Below are positions 11,189 through 20,188 of a stretch of DNA of 64,000 nucleotides, piece after piece. The notes under the pieces were generated by a model. That model saw nothing but the letters and a program-made list of their open reading frames with translations. It did no database searches and was not told the DNA's origin. Origin of the DNA: Trichlorobacter thiogenes (lineage in GTDB: Bacteria > Desulfobacterota > Desulfuromonadia > Geobacterales > Pseudopelobacteraceae); contig NZ_FUWR01000002.1 of NCBI RefSeq assembly GCF_900167465.1, positions 141,805 to 205,804 of the forward strand, in the 5' to 3' direction. The translations under genes were made by a program, and so were the position numbers. Positions within the stretch are counted from its first letter, which is position 1. Every line of letters starts with the position of its first letter.

Positions 11189-12157
11189 TTACAGGTTTTC
11201 TTCCTGGGTTATACGCGGGGTGCGGAAGTCACCCCAATAATCAAAGATACCAAGTACGGTTACCACAACAACCAGGTACGGCTGGGTCAAGAGGATAATG
11301 CCAAGCAGCACTTTCAAGGTGTTTGCAAAACTGGACCGCTCGCTGATGGTAATCAGCACGGCCAGTCCCTGCATAAAGTACAGTATCCCCAGCACGCTCA
11401 GAATGTTCAAGGCTGGTGTGGTAAGCAGTGGCGATGGTGCCAGCATGGCAAAGCCTGCCACAATCAGTAGCCAGATCAGTGGCTCAGGAGTTTTGAACTC
11501 CTTGAAGGGAGAGCCGTTAACTGCTACGGCACGTTTGGTCGCCGTACGCATAAACAGCAGCAGAGTGATTGCACTGATCAATCCCAGGTTGATGGTGGTC
11601 AGGGCAGGGTAGGTCCGGGACATGATCTGTCCTACGGTTTGCATACCCTGTTTGAGAACCTCAAGATCCTGAGCAGGCAAGCCTGAGTGCTGCTCGTAGA
11701 GCTTGGTTGCCTGATTGATACCATCGGAAATTTCTTTTTGTATAAAGAGCTGAAGATTTATGCCGTTGCTGATGACAAACGCTGCAACAATCAGCGCTGT
11801 CAGGGTTAGACCGGCAGCTGTTGTCCAGATGATGGTGCGTGATGGCCTGAAACCTTTTAGTGCCAATTCCGGGACCAGTAGTCCGATCAAGCCACATTGG
11901 ACCACATACCATGCACCAATCGGTGGGGAAAACAGTATTGCCAGCAACAAAGTGGCCAGTAGCGCACTAAAACCGGCAACTGCACTGCCACCCTTGATAC
12001 GGGCAAGCCCCAGCGGAGCCGGGGCAAGAAAAGCCGAAACAAAACCTATGACGGGTACCGCAAGGCTGGCGCTGAAGAGCAGGCCTGAGCCCAGGGTGCC
12101 GATCAAGACGGCGGCCAGCTTTTGGCCGCCGTTTGATTGAGATTCAAGCTGCTCCAC
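11189..12157 (-). CDS. DUF2232 (YybS-like) multi-pass membrane protein
   Basis: A 322-residue hydrophobic protein with about eight predicted membrane segments and short loops. It matches the DUF2232/YybS type, which is commonly found between rpsR and rplI in several phyla; its function is unknown. The gap to rpsR is 11 bp and to rplI 25 bp, so it is cotranscribed with the ribosomal proteins. The N terminus (MEQLESQSNGGQK) is polar and probably cytoplasmic. Confidence 0.82.
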   Translation of the reverse strand: MEQLESQSNGGQKLAAVLIGTLGSGLLFSASLAVPVIGFVSAFLAPAPLGLARIKGGSAVAGFSALLATLLLAILFSPPIGAWYVVQCGLIGLLVPELALKGFRPSRTIIWTTAAGLTLTALIVAAFVISNGINLQLFIQKEISDGINQATKLYEQHSGLPAQDLEVLKQGMQTVGQIMSRTYPALTTINLGLISAITLLLFMRTATKRAVAVNGSPFKEFKTPEPLIWLLIVAGFAMLAPSPLLTTPALNILSVLGILYFMQGLAVLITISERSSFANTLKVLLGIILLTQPYLVVVVTVLGIFDYWGDFRTPRITQEENL

Positions 12158-12168
12158 AAATTGCCGGA

Positions 12169-12504
12169 CTACGGAAGTGCGTGGCCGGCTGCAAGTGGCA
12201 GAAGTGCCAGGTTGCGTGCCCGCTTGATCGCCTCGGTAATCTCGCGCTGATGCTTGGAGCAGTTGCCGGAGATACGACGGGGTACGATCTTGCCACGCTC
12301 AGTGATGAAGTAGCGCAGGGTGCGTGGATCTTTGTAATCAATGGTGGTGTCTTTTTCAGCACAGAAACGGCATACCTTGCGGCGCTGAAAAGGACGCTTC
12401 TTGCGTGGGCCACCGGGGCCACTGGGACGTCCACCGGGACCACTTGGGCGACCGCCGGGGCGTGGGGTGTAGGTGCTAGGTGTCGATGTTGTTGCTTCGC
12501 TCAT
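12169..12504 (-). CDS. rpsR: 30S ribosomal protein S18
   Basis: A 111-residue bS18. The conserved core starts at [11 protein letters not shown] and runs through [16 protein letters not shown] and [19 protein letters not shown]. The first ~35 residues form an unusual Pro/Gly/Arg-rich extension containing the tandem repeat GGRPSGP. The CxxC pair and later Cys suggest the zinc-binding form of S18. It partners S6, encoded just upstream. Confidence 0.97.
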   Translation of the reverse strand: MSEATTSTPSTYTPRPGGRPSGPGGRPSGPGGPRKKRPFQRRKVCRFCAEKDTTIDYKDPRTLRYFITERGKIVPRRISGNCSKHQREITEAIKRARNLALLPLAAGHALP

Positions 12505-12524
12505 TGGTGTTGTCCTCCGGAACG

Positions 12525-12893
12525 TTATTCAGCCGCAGCTTCAGCAGCTTCAGGGGCTTCAGCAGCTTCGGTAACCGGCTTGCGCTCAGCTACCTTCTTC
12601 TCGGGCTCGTCAGTGATGTTAACGCTTAAGTAGCGCAACACTTTCTCGTCAAGCCGGAGACGACGCTCCAGTTCAGCCACCAGTTGTGCTCCGCCGTCAA
12701 AACGCAGGTAGTAGTAACGCCCGCGGGGGAACTTCCGGATTGCATAGGCCAGTTTGCGTGTTCCCCAGTCGTCCAGCCGGTGGAAATCACCCTTTAGGGA
12801 TGCAACCACGTCTTGAACCTTGTCAGTAACTGACTTGATGTCGTCCTCTGAAAGGTCCGGCTGGAGGATGAAGATGGTTTCGTACTTCCTCAT
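12525..12893 (-). CDS. rpsF: 30S ribosomal protein S6
   Basis: A 122-residue bS6. The family pattern [37 protein letters not shown] and [10 protein letters not shown] is clear. The tail is a low-complexity Ala/Glu stretch, as in many S6 proteins. This is the first gene of the ribosomal operon. It is divergent from the NifX-like gene across a 213-bp intergenic region. Confidence 0.97.
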   Translation of the reverse strand: MRKYETIFILQPDLSEDDIKSVTDKVQDVVASLKGDFHRLDDWGTRKLAYAIRKFPRGRYYYLRFDGGAQLVAELERRLRLDEKVLRYLSVNITDEPEKKVAERKPVTEAAEAPEAAEAAAE

Positions 12894-13039
12894 GTGTAAT
12901 CCTCCTCATGGATTAGGTAGCCCCGGTCTGGCCGGAGCAAGGAGTAGCGAACATGTGTCCGCCTTAAAGGAGTATGCCTTTACTATAGTTATGTCCTAAA
13001 GGCAAGCAGAAATATATTTTGTGTATATGAACGAAAAAC

Positions 13040-13068
13040 TTGACAATAAAAAGATTGGATGCTTTTAA
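13040..13068 (+). promoter_or_regulatory. Sigma70-type promoter upstream of the NifX-like gene
   Basis: A consensus -35 TTGACA (13040-13045) is followed after 17 bp by TTTTAA (13063-13068), or after 18 bp by TTTAAT. The surroundings are AT-rich and the first gene starts 39 bp later. Confidence 0.55.
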
Positions 13069-13106
13069 TGTGTGCATATGCAAATAACGCTGTGAAGGAG
13101 TACCTT

Positions 13107-13496
13107 ATGAAACTTTGTTTTCCGGTAGTACAGGATCAGGGCCTGGATAGTGAGGTTTACGGACATTTTGGTTCTGCCCCCCGCTTTATCGTTGTTGATG
13201 CTGCAACCGGCCAGACCAGTCTGGTGGACAACAGTGACAAGGTGCATGAGCATGGCGCCTGCAATCCCGCCAAGGCTGTCGCAGGTCTGGATATTGACGG
13301 TATTGTCGTGGGCGGGATCGGGCGTGGTGCGCTGATCTCTCTGAACCGAGCCGGCTACAGGGTCTTTCAGGCGCAGGGGGCTTCAATCCGCGAAAATATT
13401 GCCGCTCTTGCTGGTGCCGGGCTTCAGGAGTTTGCGCCAGGCAGTGTCTGTGGCGGCCATAGCCACGCCACTGATGGAGGAGGGTGCTGCCATTGA
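13107..13496 (+). CDS. NifX/NafY/DUF-type dinitrogenase iron-molybdenum cofactor family protein
   Basis: A 129-residue protein of the NifX/NifB C-terminal fold. It begins MKLCFPVVQDQGLDSEVYGHFG, with the GHFGSAPRF motif, and has VVGGIGRGAL in the middle. The C terminus is rich in Cys, His and Gly (CGGHSHATDGGGCCH), which suggests metal binding. No nif genes are nearby, so a role in general iron-sulfur or metal cofactor handling is more likely than nitrogen fixation. The start at 13107 is chosen over the longer frame because AAGGAG lies seven bases before it. The stop overlaps the start of the NifU-like gene. Confidence 0.85.
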   Translation: MKLCFPVVQDQGLDSEVYGHFGSAPRFIVVDAATGQTSLVDNSDKVHEHGACNPAKAVAGLDIDGIVVGGIGRGALISLNRAGYRVFQAQGASIRENIAALAGAGLQEFAPGSVCGGHSHATDGGGCCH

Positions 13497-13954
13497 GCGA
13501 CGGCTATAACCAATATACCGAGACGGTTCTGGACCATGCCCGGAATCCCCGTAATGTTGGAGGCATGGATGATGCCAACGTCGTGGTGCAGGTGGGGGAC
13601 CCGGATTGTGGCGATACACTACTCTTATTTATGCGGATTGATGATGGCTGTGTGGCCAAGGTCAGTTTTCTGATCAAGGGTTGCGGTGCAGCGATTGCCA
13701 CAGCCTCAATGGGAAGTGAGCTGGTTAAGGGCAAAAGCCTGAATGAGGCGTTGCTGGTAACTGATGCCACTGTGACAGCCGCTCTGGGGGGGCTGCCCGA
13801 TGATAAGGAACATTGCTCCAACCTGATCGCCTCGGCAGTGCATGCTGCCATTGCCCAGTATACCAGCACCATTACCGGTGAGGCACCGCCGATTGATTTT
13901 GAAGTGGATATGACAGGCAGAGACCCGAAACCTGCTGAAGGAGAACAACTATGA
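13493..13954 (+). CDS. NifU/IscU-like iron-sulfur scaffold family protein
   Basis: A protein of about 153 residues of the NifU N-terminal/IscU fold. It contains YTETVLDHARNPRNVGGM, GDPDCGDTL and LIKGCGAAIATASMGSEL, with Cys in the scaffold-like positions and a later HCSNL. The usual assembly of [2Fe-2S] clusters on the three cysteines is inferred from the family. Start: GGAGGAGGG at 13476-13484 fits a TTG at 13493 that overlaps the preceding stop (TTGA); a GTG at 13484 is the alternative. Its own stop overlaps the next gene by four bases. Confidence 0.82.
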   Translation: MSDGYNQYTETVLDHARNPRNVGGMDDANVVVQVGDPDCGDTLLLFMRIDDGCVAKVSFLIKGCGAAIATASMGSELVKGKSLNEALLVTDATVTAALGGLPDDKEHCSNLIASAVHAAIAQYTSTITGEAPPIDFEVDMTGRDPKPAEGEQL

Positions 13955-14364
13955 GTAATTGGGCGCAGTTGTATCGAGGTGAGTCAATCAAGCCGGTCTG
14001 GCAATTTGTTGCAGATCTTAAAGAGGCTGGTTTGCGGTCAGGTTTTTTGATCCACAATGAAGATAAGATGGAGATGTCCCACACCTTTGGTTCCCACGGG
14101 GTGCAGGTTGGTGAGGGGTTTGATCTGCATATGATCCAGATCTGCAAGCCGGAAAAGGCTGCCGGCAGTCTACAGAAGAACCCGGAACGGGCTGCCTTGA
14201 TGCCCAAATTTGTCACGGTATTCAGCTCTGAAGGCCGTACTCAGGTACGGTTTCTGCGCTTTAACCAGCAGATGATTGAGGCGTTGGTGCAGGATGCCGA
14301 GTTTGCAAGCTCGGTTGGCAGTACCTATGATGAGATTGAGCAGGCGATTCAGGCTTCGCTGTAA
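13951..14364 (+). CDS. DUF302-like small protein
   Basis: A 137-residue soluble protein without signal peptide or membrane segment. The central segment (ICKPEKAAGSL, ERAALMPKFVTVF) resembles DUF302, a small alpha/beta family of uncertain function often found with sulfur or metal genes. Its ATG overlaps the stop of the NifU-like gene (ATGA), so the two are translationally coupled. A SLAC1-type transporter follows 32 bp later. The DUF302 assignment is moderately sure. Confidence 0.65.
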   Translation: MSNWAQLYRGESIKPVWQFVADLKEAGLRSGFLIHNEDKMEMSHTFGSHGVQVGEGFDLHMIQICKPEKAAGSLQKNPERAALMPKFVTVFSSEGRTQVRFLRFNQQMIEALVQDAEFASSVGSTYDEIEQAIQASL

Positions 14365-14396
14365 CATTAACACCGTAAGGTCAGGGAGTTTATATA

Positions 14397-15374
14397 ATGG
14401 AAACCACAACACCAGCCGCTCATGGGCGTCTTGAATATTTTCCGATCTCATTTTTTTCAGTAGTCATGGGTCTGGCTGGTCTCACTATTGCCTATAAAAA
14501 AGTTGAACAGGTCTGGCACTGGCAAACATTGGTAAGTCCGGTGCTGTGTGCCTTTGCGGCAGCAGTTTACCTGGTTATTGCTTTTACGTATCTAACCAAG
14601 TTGACGCGTCATTCGCACCATGTGGTTGATGAGTTTAGGCATCCAATCCGGCTTAGCTTCTTTCCAACCATTTCTATTGGTTTGCTATTGCTCGTCATAG
14701 CTGCCGAAGGTCTTGTGCCGCATGTTATGCTGCAATCTTTATGGTTTTTGGGTAGCTCTGTGCAGCTTATATTTACCCTGATTGTTTTGTCAGCATGGAT
14801 CCACCATGAAAAATTTCAGATACATCATAGCAATCCGGCCTGGTTCATTCCGATTGTTGGTAACATTCTGGTGCCTGTCGCAGGTGTCCCGCTTGGCTAC
14901 ATGGAAATATCCTGGTTCTTTTTCAGCATAGGAATCCTGTTTTGGATTGTCCTGCTGAGCATCCTTATGAACCGCTTCTTCTTTCATAACCCTGTGCCAA
15001 CAAAGTTGTTGCCTACCTTATTTATTTTAATAGCTCCCCCTGCTGTCGGTTTCGTTGCATGGATGCGGCTTCATAAAGGCGTCCTGGATGATCCGGGCAG
15101 AATTTTGTACTATGCTGCTCTTTTTACGACGCTGTTGTTGTTTTTTCAGTGGAAGCAGTTTGTAAAGGTTAAATTTGCGCTTCCCTGGTGGGCCTATTCA
15201 TTTCCAACTGCTGCAATTACTATCGCTTCAACCATCATGCTTGAAAAAATTGGCGGTGTCTTTTTTGCCACCCTGGTTACATTCCTGTTGGTCTTTTTGA
15301 CATCTCTTGTGGTGCTTCTGATTGTTAAAACCATTCAGGCAATAGCTAAAGGCGAAATCTGCGAACCAGAATAA
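14397..15374 (+). CDS. TDT/SLAC1 family anion channel or transporter (TehA-like)
   Basis: A 325-residue integral membrane protein with about ten helices and almost no large loops, as in TehA/SLAC1 and the tellurite-resistance/dicarboxylate transporter family. Typical features are the N-terminal PISFFSVVMGLAGL and the small-residue-rich helices. The substrate cannot be read from the sequence; sulfite, nitrate, chloride or C4-dicarboxylates are known in the family. Codon use is more AT-rich than the flanking genes. It lies between the DUF302-like and DUF134 genes. Confidence 0.85.
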   Translation: METTTPAAHGRLEYFPISFFSVVMGLAGLTIAYKKVEQVWHWQTLVSPVLCAFAAAVYLVIAFTYLTKLTRHSHHVVDEFRHPIRLSFFPTISIGLLLLVIAAEGLVPHVMLQSLWFLGSSVQLIFTLIVLSAWIHHEKFQIHHSNPAWFIPIVGNILVPVAGVPLGYMEISWFFFSIGILFWIVLLSILMNRFFFHNPVPTKLLPTLFILIAPPAVGFVAWMRLHKGVLDDPGRILYYAALFTTLLLFFQWKQFVKVKFALPWWAYSFPTAAITIASTIMLEKIGGVFFATLVTFLLVFLTSLVVLLIVKTIQAIAKGEICEPE

Positions 15375-15399
15375 ATTAGTACTCTTAAGGTTACACTCT

Positions 15400-15714
15400 A
15401 TGCCTAGACCACGTAAACCCTACACCTGTAGCTGCCCGGACCGCCTTGCCCTCAAGGCGGTCTACAAACCTGCCGGAACCCCGCTGGGGCAGCTTGAATG
15501 CATTACCCTGTTCCATGATGAACTGGAGACGTTGCATCTCTGTGATGGCCAGGGGATGACCCAGGCCGAGGCTGGTGATTGCATGGGGGTTTCCCGTGGC
15601 ACCGTGCAGCGTCTGCTTTCCGAGGCCCGGCGTAAGGTTGCGGAGGCATTGGTGAAACAGGCTGCATTGGCGGTCTCCGGTCGCGACAAACCGATTGCTG
15701 AACCTGCCCCGTAG
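15400..15714 (+). CDS. DUF134 helix-turn-helix protein
   Basis: A 104-residue putative DNA-binding protein. It begins MPRPRKPYTC and carries a sigma-factor-like helix-turn-helix (LHLCDGQGMTQAEAGDCMG, VSRGTVQRLLSEARRKVAEAL). DUF134 genes are often next to NifX-like dinitrogenase cofactor family genes, as here, so it may regulate this small cluster; that link is an inference. It is 25 bp downstream of the SLAC1-like gene. Confidence 0.88.
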   Translation: MPRPRKPYTCSCPDRLALKAVYKPAGTPLGQLECITLFHDELETLHLCDGQGMTQAEAGDCMGVSRGTVQRLLSEARRKVAEALVKQAALAVSGRDKPIAEPAP

Positions 15715-15795
15715 TTAGCTGCCCCTTGCGTTTGCCCCCATTCCCGGTATACTGTCCCACCTGTATCTAAACTCAACATCCAAGGAGGAGTTGCC

Positions 15796-16416
15796 ATGCC
15801 TCTCGTACCTCTCTTTAGGTCAAGCTACCTGACCGTCATGTTGCTGCTGGTGGCACTGCTTGCCGGTTGTGCCACATCAGATCTGCAACTGAAGCCCAGC
15901 TATCAGCCGGTTGGTGCCGCCAAAGGCCCTGGTGGCTCGCTGGTGCTTGCTTCGTCATTGGAAGGAACCGTTCCCGGTGTGGGTGAGCGGATTCAGTGGA
16001 TTCTGGGTGAGGTCAAGGATACTGACGGCAAGGTAAAGGGGAACGTCACCAGCCCCACCGCTCCAACGGCACTGCTTCGCGATGCGCTCCAGCAGGAGCT
16101 GTTGCGGGCAGGCTATACGGTGCAGGTCGCTAAGACAGTGCCGAAAGATGCTGAATATGGTCTGGTCCTGGCAGCCAGTGCGCTGCAGCTTGATGAAACC
16201 CGCTCGCTGATCAAGGTTGAAGCTGATTGTCGGGTCAGTTTTTCCGTTGAAATCTGGGTCAAGGGGGCCAAGACAAATACCCTGAGCTTTGAATCCCGTT
16301 TCTCAGATTTTGCAGTCAAGGATCGAGAAAAACTACATCAGGATGTCCTGCAGAAGGCCTTTGCCTCGGCCTTTAAGCGGGCCTTGCCTGCAATCGTAGA
16401 ACAACTGAAAAAATAA
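15796..16416 (+). CDS. Outer membrane lipoprotein, DUF4410/YajG-like
   Basis: A 206-residue lipoprotein precursor. The N terminus has a short positive region, a hydrophobic core (LTVMLLLVALLAG) and a lipobox LLAGC, predicting lipidation at Cys25. The mature domain has a mixed alpha/beta pattern with a region of alternating polar and hydrophobic residues (ADCRVSFSVEIWVKG) as in DUF4410 or YajG proteins of unknown function. GGAGGAG lies eight bases before the ATG. An aminotransferase gene follows after 25 bp. Confidence 0.78.
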   Translation: MPLVPLFRSSYLTVMLLLVALLAGCATSDLQLKPSYQPVGAAKGPGGSLVLASSLEGTVPGVGERIQWILGEVKDTDGKVKGNVTSPTAPTALLRDALQQELLRAGYTVQVAKTVPKDAEYGLVLAASALQLDETRSLIKVEADCRVSFSVEIWVKGAKTNTLSFESRFSDFAVKDREKLHQDVLQKAFASAFKRALPAIVEQLKK

Positions 16417-16441
16417 TCTGAGTGTTGGAGAAATAACTGAT

Positions 16442-17635
16442 ATGGCCATAGCAAACAAGATTGCCGGATATATTTCCCGTTCATCCTGGATCCGTAAGAT
16501 GTTTGAAGAAGGTGAGCGTTTGCGTCAGGAGTTCGGAGCAGAGCATGTCTATGACTTTACCCTGGGCAACCCGGATGTTGAACCACCAGAGGCATTTCAC
16601 GCAGCCCTGAAGCAGCTGGCAGACAATCCGTTGCCTGGCATGCACCGCTATATGAATAATGCCGGTTATCCTGAGACCCGTGCCGCTGTGGCAGCCAAGC
16701 TGGCTACAGACTCCGGTCTGGCGGTGACTGCAGAGCATGTCATCATGACCTGTGGTGCCGGTGGTGCCTTGAACGTGGTGCTGAAGACCATTCTGAATCC
16801 CGGCGAAGAGGTCATCATCCTGGCTCCCTACTTTGTGGAGTATAAATTCTACATCGATAACCACGGCGGGGTGCCGGTGGAGGTCTGGACCAACCGGGAT
16901 ACCTTCCGGCTTGATCTGGCCGCCATTGAGGCCGCGATCACCACCAAGACTCGTGCCATTATTGTTAACTCTCCCAACAACCCTACCGGGGTGATCTACA
17001 CGGCTGAAGAGCTTGCAGCACTGGGTGCGCTGGTAAAAAATGCCCAGAGCCGCACCGGTCATCAGGTCTACGTGATCTCCGACGAACCCTATGCCCGTCT
17101 GTCCTATGACGGTGTGAAGGTTCCCAACATCTTTCCGCTGATCGAATCCAGCGTGATGGTGACCTCCCACAGTAAAGACCTGGCCTTGCCGGGTGAGCGG
17201 ATCGGGTATCTGGCGGTCAATCCCCGTATGGCAACGGCTCTGCAGTTTATGGAAGGAGCGGTTTTCTGTAACCGTACTCTGGGATTTGTGAATGCACCGG
17301 CCTTGATGCAGCGTCTGGTGGCCGGGTTACAGGATGCGTCGGTGGATAGCGGGGCCTATCAGGCAAAGCGTGATCTATTCTACACCAGCCTGACCGGTCT
17401 GGGTTTCAGCATGGTCAAGCCTGATGGCGCCTTTTATCTGTTCCCCAAATCACCCCTTGCTGATGACGTGGAGTTCGTCAAGCTGGCTCAGAAACATCAT
17501 ATTCTGCTGGTGCCTGGATCTGGTTTTGGTGCGCCCGGTTATTTCAGGATCGCCTATTGTGTTGATGCAGGAATGATTGAACGCAGTCTGCCAGCCTGGG
17601 AGCGGCTTGCTGCCGAGGTAGGGTTGAAGAAATAG
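16442..17635 (+). CDS. Class I/II pyridoxal phosphate-dependent aminotransferase (aspartate aminotransferase-like)
   Basis: A 397-residue fold-type I aminotransferase. Landmarks are FTLGNPDVEPP, the cofactor loop GAGGALNVVLK, NSPNNPTGV with the substrate-contacting Asn, ISDEPYARL with the cofactor Asp and Tyr, and SHSKDLALPGERIGY with the Schiff-base lysine. The substrate is not settled by sequence; aspartate, alanine or aromatic amino acids are all possible. A strong hairpin terminator follows the stop. Confidence 0.9.
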   Translation: MAIANKIAGYISRSSWIRKMFEEGERLRQEFGAEHVYDFTLGNPDVEPPEAFHAALKQLADNPLPGMHRYMNNAGYPETRAAVAAKLATDSGLAVTAEHVIMTCGAGGALNVVLKTILNPGEEVIILAPYFVEYKFYIDNHGGVPVEVWTNRDTFRLDLAAIEAAITTKTRAIIVNSPNNPTGVIYTAEELAALGALVKNAQSRTGHQVYVISDEPYARLSYDGVKVPNIFPLIESSVMVTSHSKDLALPGERIGYLAVNPRMATALQFMEGAVFCNRTLGFVNAPALMQRLVAGLQDASVDSGAYQAKRDLFYTSLTGLGFSMVKPDGAFYLFPKSPLADDVEFVKLAQKHHILLVPGSGFGAPGYFRIAYCVDAGMIERSLPAWERLAAEVGLKK

Positions 17636-17644
17636 CACCAGAAT

Positions 17645-17697
17645 CTGCTAACGCAAAAGGGCCGCCTGTGTATCAGGTGGCCCTTTTGCGTTAGCAG
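17645..17697. terminator. Long bidirectional hairpin terminator
   Basis: A 24-bp stem with a single G-T mismatch (17645-17668 pairing 17674-17697) around a 5-nt loop. AAAAG and CTTTT tracts inside the stem allow termination from both sides of two convergent genes. Confidence 0.85.
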
Positions 17698-17710
17698 GTA
17701 ACAAGCAGAG

Positions 17711-18100
17711 TCAGAATTGGTCCAGATCATCATCTGCGCCAGTGCCCAGACGTACAAGTTCCGTAGTAATGGCGGTATCTGTCTGGGCTATTAGCTCGCG
17801 TAGCGCACGTACCTGCTGTGAAACCTCGGCAATCTGGCTAACAGGTGCAGACTCTTCAAGGTGATGGGCTAGCTGTGCCAGGGCCGCAGCACCGACTGAA
17901 CCGGCTGCCCCTTTCAGGGTATGGGCCTCCTGAGCCACCTCATGCAGGTTGCCCTGCATAAGGTGCTGTTCAATCGTTTCAAGATGGAGGGTCGCCTGAT
18001 CACGGAACAGTTCCAGAATTTCAGGCAGCAGATAGCTGAACCCGGCCTGATGGTAGTTCTCTCTCAGATAGTGGTGATCAAGAAGTGCAACCGTTTCCAT
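17711..18100 (-). CDS. Histidine phosphotransfer (Hpt) domain protein
   Basis: A 129-residue all-helical protein consisting of a stand-alone Hpt domain. The phospho-accepting histidine sits in the motif EAHTLKGAAGSVGA, near residue 60. Such proteins relay phosphate between hybrid kinases and response regulators in the cytoplasm. The partner kinase is not in this window. It is 9 bp downstream of the aguB-like gene and may share its transcript. Confidence 0.88.
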   Translation of the reverse strand: METVALLDHHYLRENYHQAGFSYLLPEILELFRDQATLHLETIEQHLMQGNLHEVAQEAHTLKGAAGSVGAAALAQLAHHLEESAPVSQIAEVSQQVRALRELIAQTDTAITTELVRLGTGADDDLDQF

Positions 18101-18109
18101 CCGCTGCTC

Positions 18110-18994
18110 CTAGTCCCGGAAACGCCGGGTCAGGTCTCCGTAGGCATCAATGCGGCGGTCCCGTAGGAAAGGCCAGATGCGGCGTACTGTTTCACTACGT
18201 TCAAGATCCAGTTCCAGCGTAATGATCTCTTCTGTATCAGTGCTAGCTTTGGCAAGCAGCTCCCCTTGCGGTCCGGCAATAAAGCTGGTGCCCCAGAATC
18301 TGATGCCTGCTGCCTGGGGATCAGGTGATGTTTCAAAGCCGACCCGATTAACCGAGAGAACCGGCAGACCGTTGGCAACCGCATGGCCGCGCTGGATTGT
18401 TACCCAGGCATCCTGCTGGCGTCCCTGCTCTTCCGGGGTGTCAGTCGGGTCCCAGCCAATGGCAGTGGGGTAGATCAACAGATCAGCACCAGCCAGGGCC
18501 ATCAGGCGGGCAGCCTCTGGGTACCATTGATCCCAGCAGACCAAGACCCCCAGGGTGCCAACCGAGGTGCAAATTGGGGTAAACCCCAGATCTCCAGGGG
18601 TAAAGTAAAATTTTTCATAAAAACCGGGGTCATCTGGGATATGCATCTTGCGATAGGTACCGGCAATGGAGCCATCCTGCTCAAATACCACCGCAGTATT
18701 GTGATACAGTCCAGGGGCACGACGTTCAAATAGCGAGGTGACCAGCACGATCTCCAGCTCTTTTGCCAGTGCGCCAAGCCGTTCTGTGGCTGGGCCGGGA
18801 ATCGGCTCAGCCCGGTCAAACTGTTCAGTTGCCTCGGTCTGACAAAAGTAGCTGCCGTTGTGAAGCTCCTGCAGTACCACCAGCTTTGCGCCGCCTGCAG
18901 CTGCTTGGCGGACCATGTCTCCGTTTTTTGCAAAGGTCTCGGTCTGGTTGTCAGAACAGCTTTGCTGAATCAGGGCCACCTTCAACTGTTTCAT
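18110..18994 (-). CDS. aguB: N-carbamoylputrescine amidase
   Basis: A 294-residue nitrilase-superfamily amidase. The Glu-Lys-Cys catalytic triad is visible: LQELHNGSYF near residue 42, YRKMHIPDD near residue 115 and VLVCWDQWYPEAA near residue 150. It hydrolyses N-carbamoylputrescine to putrescine, CO2 and ammonia. The neighbour aguA supplies that substrate and overlaps it by four bases, which strongly supports the assignment over other carbon-nitrogen hydrolases. Confidence 0.93.
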   Translation of the reverse strand: MKQLKVALIQQSCSDNQTETFAKNGDMVRQAAAGGAKLVVLQELHNGSYFCQTEATEQFDRAEPIPGPATERLGALAKELEIVLVTSLFERRAPGLYHNTAVVFEQDGSIAGTYRKMHIPDDPGFYEKFYFTPGDLGFTPICTSVGTLGVLVCWDQWYPEAARLMALAGADLLIYPTAIGWDPTDTPEEQGRQQDAWVTIQRGHAVANGLPVLSVNRVGFETSPDPQAAGIRFWGTSFIAGPQGELLAKASTDTEEIITLELDLERSETVRRIWPFLRDRRIDAYGDLTRRFRD

Positions 18995-20013
18995 GTCAAT
19001 ACCCCTTGTGGCAGTTGCATGGTGACGCAGTGCAGGGAACCATGCTGTTCAATCAGTGGAAGGCAGTCAATACCGATGATCTCACGGCCGGGGAAGGCCA
19101 GGGCGATCATGGCCAGGGCACCGTTATCCACCGGATCGCGGTAGGTGGGGACCAGCACAGCATCGTTAATCACCAGATAGTTGGCATAGCTGGCTGGTAA
19201 CCGGTTGCCGTCAGTATCATACTTGGCTTCTGGCCAGGGTAGGGCCAGTAACCGATAGGGGGAACCAGCCGGGGTGGTCAGCTGCTTCAGTTCCTGCTCC
19301 ATTTTCTGCAAGGCATCATAGTGACTGTCAGCTGGATTATCACAGGCCACATAGACGATGGTATCATTGGGGCAGAGCCGGGCCAGGGTATCAATATGGG
19401 CGTCAGTGTCATCCCCTTCCAGATGGCCATGCTCAAGCCAGAGCACCTGCTGTGCACCGAACAGGGATTGCATCGCTCCTTCCAGCTCCTGGCGGGTCAG
19501 TTGCGGGTTGCGGTTGGGGGAGAGCAGGCATTGGCTGGTGGTCATGACCGTGCCACAGCCGTTGCTCTCAATACTGCCACCTTCAAACACCAGGCCGATG
19601 ATATTGGCCCGGGGCAGCAGTGTTCCCTGCTGCTTCAGTTGTTGGGTGACCTGATTATCAAGGTTGGCGGCAAACTTCAGCCCCCAGCCGTTGAAGCCAA
19701 AATCAAGCAGGGTCGGCTGGTCATTCACCTCCACCGTAATCGGACCAAAATCTCTGGTCCAGGTGTCGTTGGTGGCAATCGGGCAGATAGTAATGCGGGT
19801 CAGATCAACCCCGGCTTCGGAAAGATGCTTGAGTACCGCTTCAGGGTCCGGTGCAACCAGCAGGACCTTCTCAAAACGGACAATCTGGCGGATCAGCTCG
19901 GTATAGGTGTTGCAGACCTCTGGTAACCGGTCTGCCCAATCAGTGTCAGGGTGGGGCCATGCCAGCAGGACGCCGTCCTGTGGTTCCCATTCAGCAGGTA
20001 ATCGAATCTTCAT
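18991..20013 (-). CDS. aguA: Agmatine deiminase
   Basis: A 340-residue peptidyl-arginine deiminase-type enzyme converting agmatine to N-carbamoylputrescine. Motifs include MKIRLPAEWEPQDGVLLAWP at the start, TWTRDFGPI, FEGGSIESNG and the C-terminal HGSLHCVT with the catalytic cysteine. The frame extends to 20052, but AAAGGAAG before the ATG at 20013 and the family start MKIRLPAEW favour the shorter form. With aguB it forms a two-gene putrescine pathway from agmatine. Confidence 0.94.
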   Translation of the reverse strand: MKIRLPAEWEPQDGVLLAWPHPDTDWADRLPEVCNTYTELIRQIVRFEKVLLVAPDPEAVLKHLSEAGVDLTRITICPIATNDTWTRDFGPITVEVNDQPTLLDFGFNGWGLKFAANLDNQVTQQLKQQGTLLPRANIIGLVFEGGSIESNGCGTVMTTSQCLLSPNRNPQLTRQELEGAMQSLFGAQQVLWLEHGHLEGDDTDAHIDTLARLCPNDTIVYVACDNPADSHYDALQKMEQELKQLTTPAGSPYRLLALPWPEAKYDTDGNRLPASYANYLVINDAVLVPTYRDPVDNGALAMIALAFPGREIIGIDCLPLIEQHGSLHCVTMQLPQGVLT

Positions 20014-20188
20014 GGAGCAGCAGCTTCCTTTCGTTCTTTCATATGTTGCCAATTATGTCCTGGCAGATGAACGGCGAGTATAACGGTGAACAGCGTGGCC
20101 TGCAAGTTTCTTTGCCCTTGCCTTGCTGTCCGGTTTGGTTTAGAAAAATTATCTTCTCACCTATTATTTTACCCGGATGGAGTTTTTT

